Of a stretch of DNA of 11,242 nt, positions 5,963 through 9,449 are shown piece by piece. The translations under genes and the position numbers were made by a program. Under the pieces are notes generated by a model. The model was not told where the DNA came from, did no database searches, and worked only from the letters and a program-made list of their open reading frames with translations. Numbering within the stretch: the first letter of the stretch is position 1; each line of letters begins with the position of its first letter. Source of the DNA: Candidatus Levyibacteriota bacterium (GTDB lineage Bacteria > Patescibacteriota > Microgenomatia > Levybacterales > UBA12049); NCBI GenBank assembly GCA_016182225.1, contig JACOXV010000042.1, positions 1 to 11,242 of the forward strand, read 5' to 3'.

Positions 5963-6404
5963 GAAAATTTATTTGGGAGCGGATCATAGAGGTTTTAGGC
6001 TTAAGGAAGATTTGAAAAATTTCCTACAAACAAATGGGCACGACATAGAAGATTGCGGCGCTCTTGAGATAGTTTCAAACGACGACTATGTGGATTTTGC
6101 AAAATCTGTTGCAGAAAAAATATCAATAAACCAAGATTCTCGAGGAATTGTGGTTTGCGGATCAGGAGTAGGAGTAGACGTGGTGGCTAACAAAATCGAT
6201 GGAATTCGATGCGGACTTGGATTTAAGCTGGATCAAGTAAAAGCTGCAAGATCTGACGATGATATAAATGTTTTGGCGCTTGCTTCAGACTTTACTGTCT
6301 ATGAAGAGGCAAAAGAATTAGTAGAAACTTTTCTGCAAACAGAATTTAATCCGACCGAAAATCACAAAAGAAGAATTGAGAAAATAAAAGAACTGGAGAT
6401 ATAA
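5961..6404 (+). CDS. rpiB: RpiB/LacA/LacB-family sugar-phosphate isomerase
   Basis: A 147-residue Rossmann-like isomerase, most likely ribose 5-phosphate to ribulose 5-phosphate in the non-oxidative pentose-phosphate pathway. Visible family features are GADHRGF (6-12), YVDFAKSVAE (43-52, the usual Y-x-D-x-A), and VVCGSGVGVDVVANKI (64-79) with the catalytic Cys66 and phosphate loop. The region that usually reads R-E-H-N-x-A-N reads ARSDDDIN (96-103), so the sugar-ring-opening His is absent. This could mean a changed mechanism or substrate. The SD AGGAG lies 14 nt upstream, which is far. An earlier ATG at 5956 opens only a two-codon frame (ATG GGA TGA) overlapping the real start. It is the last gene of the plus operon. 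Confidence 0.82.
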   Translation: MKIYLGADHRGFRLKEDLKNFLQTNGHDIEDCGALEIVSNDDYVDFAKSVAEKISINQDSRGIVVCGSGVGVDVVANKIDGIRCGLGFKLDQVKAARSDDDINVLALASDFTVYEEAKELVETFLQTEFNPTENHKRRIEKIKELEI

Positions 6405-6408
6405 AACG

Positions 6409-6432
6409 CTTCAATACTTTAAAGTATTGAAG
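6409..6432. terminator. 24-bp perfect palindrome between convergent genes
   Basis: CTTCAATACTTT followed immediately by AAAGTATTGAAG gives a perfect 12-bp inverted repeat, 5 nt after the isomerase stop and 18 nt after the GAPDH stop on the other strand. Its location between convergent genes argues for a bidirectional terminator. On the minus strand a short CGTTTTAT follows; on the plus strand there is no T-run. The stem is A+T-rich, so termination by a canonical intrinsic mechanism would be weak. Confidence 0.6.
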
Positions 6433-6450
6433 TAACTCAAATTTAAAATC

Positions 6451-7536
6451 TCAAACCTGTTTTGACCCCACCATTATCACTTCTTCTATTAGTCTATTTG
6501 CATAACCGTATTCGTTATCATACCAAGCAACGACCTTAACCAAATTCCCTCCCACCACCTGTGTAAGAGATAAATCAACTATAGCTGAGGCAGGATTTCC
6601 TACGATATCAGATGACACAACAGGATCCCTTGTTACTTGAAGAGTCCCGTCATATCTTTTGCTTCTAGATTCTGTTTCAAACGCAGAATTTACCTCTTCC
6701 ACTGTAGTATTTTTTTTCGTAACGAATGTAAAATCTGATAATGAGCCTACTGGAACTGGGACTCTAAATGCCAAGCCTTGGAAAATTCCCTCAAGCTCTG
6801 GCAGCGCTTTTGCAGCAGCAATTGTTGCACCAGTTGAAGTAGGCACTATATTTTCCGCTGCAGCACGCGCTCTTCTATAATCTTTATGTCCCCCGTCTTG
6901 AAGCCTTTGGTCTGAAGTATAACCGTGAATTGTGGACATCATAGCCTTTTCTATTCCGAAATAATCCACCATCACTTTTGCTACAGGAGTTATGCAGTTC
7001 GTAGTACATGATGCATTACTGATAATTTTTTCCCCACTGTATTTTTCTCCGTTTACAGACCAAACATACGTATTCACACCTTGTCCTGAGCCGATTCGGT
7101 CTGAGCTCACGGTCGAATGACCTGTCGAAGGATCGCCTTCTTTTACAGGAGCAGATAAAACAACAAAACGCGCGCCTGCCTCCAAATGCATTTTTAACCC
7201 TTCCTCTGTTTCAAATGCTCCGGTAGATTCAATAACCACATCAATTCCCAAATCTTTCCAGGGCAATTTTTTCGGATCCTTTTGCGCAAAGAATTCAATT
7301 TCCCGCCCATCAACTATTAACTTCCCGATTCCGCGCCCCTCTTCTTTTATTTCCAAATGATTTTTTAGAACTCCATAAGATGTGTCGTACTTAAGAAGAT
7401 ACATCCAACCTTTTATGTCTGTCGATGATCCGGCATTAACAGCTACCAGATCGATATCTTTTGTAAATCTTTCAAGGACTACTCGATGTGCTAGTCTTCC
7501 AATTCTTCCATATCCATTTATCGCGACTTTAATCAT
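6451..7536 (-). CDS. gap: Glyceraldehyde-3-phosphate dehydrogenase with internal insertion
   Basis: Phosphorylating GAPDH of glycolysis/gluconeogenesis: glyceraldehyde 3-phosphate + NAD(P) + Pi to 1,3-bisphosphoglycerate. Motifs are NGYGRIGR (7-14), catalytic SNASCTTNC with Cys177, His204 (STIHGYTSDQ), PTSTGA (232-237), FRVPVPVGSLSD (257-268) and AWYDNEYGY (337-345). At 361 residues it is about 20 longer than usual. Residues 136-153 replace nothing in normal GAPDH and are encoded by a palindromic repeat (7079-7131). The dinucleotide-selecting position after the second beta-strand reads VNA (33-35), where NAD-specific enzymes have Asp. The NADP-preferring Bacillus GapB also has Ala there, so NADP use is plausible. 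No SD is present. A TGATATCAT extended -10 ends 6 nt before the ATG, suggesting a leaderless mRNA. Confidence 0.95.
   Translation of the reverse strand: MIKVAINGYGRIGRLAHRVVLERFTKDIDLVAVNAGSSTDIKGWMYLLKYDTSYGVLKNHLEIKEEGRGIGKLIVDGREIEFFAQKDPKKLPWKDLGIDVVIESTGAFETEEGLKMHLEAGARFVVLSAPVKEGDPSTGHSTVSSDRIGSGQGVNTYVWSVNGEKYSGEKIISNASCTTNCITPVAKVMVDYFGIEKAMMSTIHGYTSDQRLQDGGHKDYRRARAAAENIVPTSTGATIAAAKALPELEGIFQGLAFRVPVPVGSLSDFTFVTKKNTTVEEVNSAFETESRSKRYDGTLQVTRDPVVSSDIVGNPASAIVDLSLTQVVGGNLVKVVAWYDNEYGYANRLIEEVIMVGSKQV
7079..7131 (-). repeat. Palindromic element inserted in frame in the GAPDH gene
   Basis: On the minus strand the segment starts CCTTCGACAGG and ends GGCTCAGGACAAGG. It resembles the split halves of a CCTTCGAC-n-GCTCAGGACAAGG type repeat known from many bacterial genomes (from memory, not searched). 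The middle contains ATTCG/CGAAT arms around a TGAGCTCA palindrome. It encodes PSTGHSTVSSDRIGSGQG. The distance from SAPVKE to SNASCTTNC is 19 residues longer than in E. coli GAPDH, close to the 53-bp element length. Confidence 0.6.
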
Positions 7537-7542
7537 AGTTTT

Positions 7543-7551
7543 ATGATATCA
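7543..7551 (-). promoter_or_regulatory. Extended -10 promoter of the GAPDH gene
   Basis: On the minus strand, TGATATCAT contains the extended -10 TG and the hexamer TATCAT (7548-7543), leaving exactly 6 nt before ATG 7536. No recognisable -35 is found 16-18 nt further upstream, which fits an extended -10 promoter. No SD precedes the ATG, so the transcript is predicted to be leaderless. Confidence 0.55.
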
Positions 7552-7854
7552 CAAGTACAAAAGTGAGGGGTGGCGCGAGGAGCAACAATAAATTATAAAT
7601 CATAGATAAAATCTCAAATCTTTCCTGCGAGGGGTGACAGAAGGAGGCAGTCCGCTTGAAAGTGGATTGAAGGACGAATGTAGATTGACTTTATTTAAGA
7701 AGAGACTTTGGTATTCGGACTTCACTAAGCAAGCAGGGAGATTTTTCTTACTTTCAAACAAACCCGTGCGAGCGTCATCTTTCAACGCGCGATTGCCGAC
7801 TCCTGGCAGGACCCCGAGCATTGCGCGACCTAAGCACCCACTTTTAACGCAGAA

Positions 7855-7927
7855 GAGGCACCTTTGGAGATTTAAAACGACTTGCGTCGTAGTGAAGCGT
7901 TTTCACGCTCCTCTCCTCAGGTGCCTC
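7855..7927. ncRNA. Candidate structured RNA (branched stem-loop)
   Basis: A perfect 9-bp closing stem, GAGGCACCT (7855-7863) with AGGTGCCTC (7919-7927), continues after a small internal loop as GGAG/CTCC (7866-7869/7913-7916). It encloses two hairpins: ACGAC-TTGC-GTCGT (7877-7890) and GTGAA/TTCAC (7892-7896/7902-7906). The result is a compact three-way junction. I do not recognise it as tmRNA, RNase P RNA, SRP RNA or 6S RNA. The strand of transcription is undetermined. Confidence 0.5.
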
Positions 7928-7951
7928 ATTATCTGCACTTTCACTTGCTGT

Positions 7952-7984
7952 GTCCGTCCGAAGCTCGTATGAGCGAAGGAGGAC
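7952..7984 (+). repeat. Palindromic repeat with GAA/GAA internal loop (copy B)
   Basis: Arms GTCC/GGAC and TCC/GGA flank a symmetric GAA-GAA three-by-three internal loop, then GCTC-GTAT-GAGC. It ends GGAGGACTTGT, identical to the 11 bases ending copy A in ftsE. It lies 6 nt from copy D. Confidence 0.65.
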
Positions 7985-7990
7985 TTGTCT

Positions 7991-8018
7991 CGCCGAAGTC
8001 AGCTGCCTGACGAAGGCG
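7991..8018 (+). repeat. Palindromic repeat with GAA/GAA internal loop (copy D)
   Basis: CGCC (7991-7994), GAA, GTCAG, loop CTGC, CTGAC, GAA, GGCG (8015-8018). The layout is the same as copy B but with different stem sequences. Changed bases on one arm are matched on the other, suggesting that the structure rather than the sequence is preserved. Confidence 0.65.
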
Positions 8019-8055
8019 GATTGCGGAATTGTTGTTAGTAGCGGTTACTCCCTGC

Positions 8056-8253
8056 TTACAGACTGAGGTAGTAAGCCGTCTTTCGATCCTGCTCCTCGCT
8101 GTCCTGGAGGCATTCATCGCACTCGTCAGGACCGAGGATCAGGGCATCAAGGCTGCCGCTTGCTTCCCTGGCGATACACCTTTTCTCAAGATCGCTACCT
8201 TTCGGCGCGACGAAAATGTGCCCACCACTGATGCACTGAACATTGTAGTACAC
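8056..8253 (-). CDS. Small Cys-containing hypothetical protein
   Basis: A 65-residue protein that I do not recognise. The start codon is GTG at 8253-8251, supported by AGGAGG (8269-8264) 10 nt upstream. Four cysteines (7, 26, 45, 48) include a CDEC pair near the acidic C-terminal third (GPDECDECLQDSEEQD), compatible with a small metal site, although no zinc-ribbon pattern is complete. It is the last gene of the G+C-rich cassette, 26 nt after the preceding stop. A sampled 60-base line within it is about 62% G+C by hand count, against 27-38% in sampled lines of the metabolic genes, pointing to lateral transfer. Function is unknown. Confidence 0.6.
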   Translation of the reverse strand: MYYNVQCISGGHIFVAPKGSDLEKRCIAREASGSLDALILGPDECDECLQDSEEQDRKTAYYLSL

Positions 8254-8279
8254 TTGAAGATTCCCTCCTGTTGTCAGTG

Positions 8280-8516
8280 TTAGCGAAGACGCCTGAGGCG
8301 CCGATTGCCGATCAGTGTTCTAGGAGAACTGTTCTCCCGCTTGACCTCTTTCTCGGCTTCAGCTTCAAGCTCTTTCAGTCTGATGTAGGCCAGACGAAAT
8401 AGGGCTGTAACCTCCCAGACAGGAAGTATTTGAACAAGCGGCTCGTATTTTGCAACGGCTGCCTCCTCAAGAGCTTCCCACTCCTGTTCGGTCGTTGGCC
8501 AAACAGTTGTAGTCAT
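8280..8516 (-). CDS. Small helical hypothetical protein
   Basis: A 78-residue protein, not recognised. It starts MTTTVWPTTEQEWEALEEAAV and is predicted helical throughout, with a Glu/Leu/Ala-rich stretch at 47-60 (RLKELEAEAEKEVK) and an Arg-rich end (NRRLRRLR, 71-78) that could contact nucleic acid. The ATG at 8516 follows GAGGAG with short spacing. It is the middle gene of the cassette, 38 nt after the cold-shock gene and 26 nt before the Cys protein, same strand. Composition is G+C-rich like its cassette partners. The reading frame is supported by SD and operon spacing rather than homology. Confidence 0.6.
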   Translation of the reverse strand: MTTTVWPTTEQEWEALEEAAVAKYEPLVQILPVWEVTALFRLAYIRLKELEAEAEKEVKRENSSPRTLIGNRRLRRLR

Positions 8517-8554
8517 GATCTCCTCGATTGGAGCTGGCGTTGTCGAAGGTGCAC

Positions 8555-9121
8555 TTAGACTGGTTCGATCCTAGCAGTGCTCCCGAATCTCTCGAGACGA
8601 GAATTGAGATACTTGACCCTAGGATCTTGGCATCGCTGCCAATCACCGCCTGGATCAAGCACTTCCCACCAGAAATCGACCTTGAGGTCATGTGTTTTGA
8701 TAGGACGAAGCAAATCTGAGCCGTAAGGGATCCTCTGTGCGAACTCAGACAAGTTCGAGCCCTGCCAGAGCTCCCTAGGATGACCAAGGTTGCCGGGCGT
8801 GCTAACGAACTCCATCAGCCGATAAACAGGCCTGTTCCAGATAGTTACTTGAGCTATATGCCACTGGGTTTGGTATCCCCATGGACAGGCCTTTGGCTTG
8901 CCTTGAGAGCCAGTGCTCCGCTCGAAGACAACTGCGTCTCCCACAAGAGGTTCTCTGTGAACTTGGTGCCCCGAGAATTGAGGCATAGTGTCTCCAGCCT
9001 CGATACTCCTTCCATCATTGAAGTGGAAGAAGAGCTCTGGCTGACTCTGACCAAGGCTAATGAAGCCGAAACGCTTCCCTGGCCTTGCATCAAACCACTT
9101 TACAATACCCTGCTCAGGCAT
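8555..9121 (-). CDS. Cold-shock-domain protein with novel C-terminal region
   Basis: A 188-residue protein. Residues 1-70 are a cold-shock domain: GIVKWFDARPGKRFGFI (5-21) carries RNP1 (K-R-F-G-F-I), and LFFHF (30-34) is RNP2. V-G-D-A-V-V-F (60-66) matches the end of the domain. It binds single-stranded RNA or DNA in known relatives. The domain is interrupted by longer loops than in 70-residue CspA proteins. Residues 90-188 (with ELWQGSNLSEFAQRIP and WWEVLDPGGDWQRC) form a Trp-rich region with no family I can name. The ATG at 9121 is chosen over an upstream frame start at 9202 because AAGGAG (9135-9130) lies 8 nt before it and the domain begins immediately. It is the first gene of the G+C-rich cassette and probably foreign to this genome. 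Confidence 0.78.
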   Translation of the reverse strand: MPEQGIVKWFDARPGKRFGFISLGQSQPELFFHFNDGRSIEAGDTMPQFSGHQVHREPLVGDAVVFERSTGSQGKPKACPWGYQTQWHIAQVTIWNRPVYRLMEFVSTPGNLGHPRELWQGSNLSEFAQRIPYGSDLLRPIKTHDLKVDFWWEVLDPGGDWQRCQDPRVKYLNSRLERFGSTARIEPV

Positions 9122-9129
9122 CTCACTCA

Positions 9130-9135
9130 CTCCTT
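9130..9135 (-). promoter_or_regulatory. Shine-Dalgarno site deciding the cold-shock gene start
   Basis: AAGGAG on the minus strand, 8 nt before ATG 9121, selects this start over the longer frame beginning at 9202. A TGAG tandem repeat fills the spacer. Confidence 0.75.
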
Positions 9136-9148
9136 TTCGCCTGACGCT

Positions 9149-9202
9149 CACCAATTGGTGGCACACTGAATACCAGACTTCTGATATCCAAAGCGCCACC
9201 AA
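9149..9202 (-). promoter_or_regulatory. Operator-like inverted repeats in the cassette leader
   Basis: The word TTGGTG occurs three times: in TTGGTGGC (minus strand, 9202-9195), inverted as GCCACCAA (9162-9155), and again directly after it, forming the 12-bp palindrome CACCAATTGGTG (9149-9160). The first copy overlaps the predicted transcription start. Either a repressor operator or alternative leader-RNA pairing is possible. Confidence 0.4.
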
Positions 9203-9204
9203 AT

Positions 9205-9233
9205 GGTATATTTAATTTTCCGCAATTTGTGAA
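9205..9233 (-). promoter_or_regulatory. Predicted promoter of the G+C-rich cassette
   Basis: On the minus strand TTCACA (9233-9228) is followed by a 17-nt spacer and TATACC (9210-9205). Matches to consensus are 5 of 6 and 4 of 6. Transcription would begin near 9198, giving a leader of about 77 nt with an SD, unlike the leaderless arrangement predicted for native genes. Confidence 0.45.
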
Positions 9234-9236
9234 TGT

Positions 9237-9265
9237 GCCCTCCTTCGCTAAAGCTTCGGAAGGGC
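9237..9265 (-). repeat. Palindromic repeat with GAA/GAA internal loop (copy C, inverted)
   Basis: Read on the minus strand: GCCC, TTCC, GAA, GCT-TT-AGC, GAA, GGA, GGGC. The layout and words GAAGCTTTAGCGAAGGAGG match copies A and B, but the orientation is opposite to copy B across the cassette. It lies immediately upstream of the cassette promoter. Confidence 0.65.
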
Positions 9266-9423
9266 AAGCAAGCAAATTTAAAAGTATGCAAGCCTTCCTG
9301 GATTTAGGAAAAAAGTAGCCATAATTCTAGCAGAAATGTACCCAAATGTCAAACTATAGGATGTTAAAGAGGGCAGAGTTGGCTTCGTGGCAAGATCGTG
9401 AAACTCTGTCAAATAAGACTAAT
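9266..9423. other. Spacer between palindromic repeat and transketolase
   Basis: AT-rich, with no open frame of note. A small TTCCT/AGGAA hairpin occurs around 9294-9309. A GAGTT/AACTC inverted repeat spans roughly 9377-9407. Neither matches a tRNA or another known RNA. Confidence 0.35.
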
Positions 9424-9449
9424 ATACAGGTATACTAGTATACCTGTAT
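9424..9449. terminator. 26-bp perfect palindrome at the transketolase 3' end
   Basis: ATACAGGTATAC, TA, GTATACCTGTAT is perfectly self-complementary, and its first base on the minus strand is the last base of the transketolase TAA stop. The position suggests a terminator or 3'-end stabiliser, but no T-run follows. The operator-like symmetry (ACAGGTATAC on both sides) also fits a dimeric DNA-binding protein site. Confidence 0.5.

Larger units (their letters stand above)
7552..8055. other. Gene-free, hairpin-rich region
   Basis: About 500 bases with no credible gene. Open frames on both strands here lack ribosome binding sites, family features and normal composition. The stretch is dense in inverted repeats. 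One is GTCCG/CGGAC (7651-7655 with 7718-7722). Another is CGCGC/GCGCG around 7785-7828 with an inner TCCT-GGC-AGGA hairpin. The multi-branched structure at 7855-7927 and two GAA-loop palindromes at 7952-8018 complete the set. Two imperfect direct repeats beginning GAGGGGTG occur at 7565 and 7629. It could be a structured RNA, the tail of the cassette transcript, or an element remnant. Confidence 0.5.

Noticed and set aside
7600..7821. 73-residue open frame on the minus strand
   Set aside because: No start signal or recognisable family. It lies in the structured gene-free region.
7634..7972. 112-residue open frame on the plus strand
   Set aside because: No SD, no domain, runs through several hairpins including a palindromic repeat, and is overlapped by a frame on the other strand. 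More likely non-coding.
7952..8018. CRISPR array or integron attC sites
   Set aside because: The two hairpins are adjacent without spacers of regular length, and no RYYYAAC/GTTRRRY core pair, cas gene or integrase is seen.
8029..8283. 84-residue open frame on the plus strand
   Set aside because: Antisense to the small Cys protein, which has an AGGAGG site and operon spacing. The plus frame lacks an SD.
8467..8787. 106-residue open frame on the minus strand
   Set aside because: Overlaps the cold-shock gene and the helical-protein gene in another frame. It has no SD or domain.
8780..9169. 129-residue open frame on the plus strand
   Set aside because: Antisense to the cold-shock-domain gene, whose RNP motifs and SD on the minus strand are decisive.
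9122..9202. Upstream start for the cold-shock protein
   Set aside because: The extra 27 residues precede the conserved domain, and the frame start lies at or before the predicted transcription start. AAGGAG points to 9121.
9375..9415. tRNA-like fold in the spacer next to transketolase
   Set aside because: Only one short stem (GAGTT/AACTC) forms. No T-arm GTTC, anticodon arm or acceptor pairing is present.
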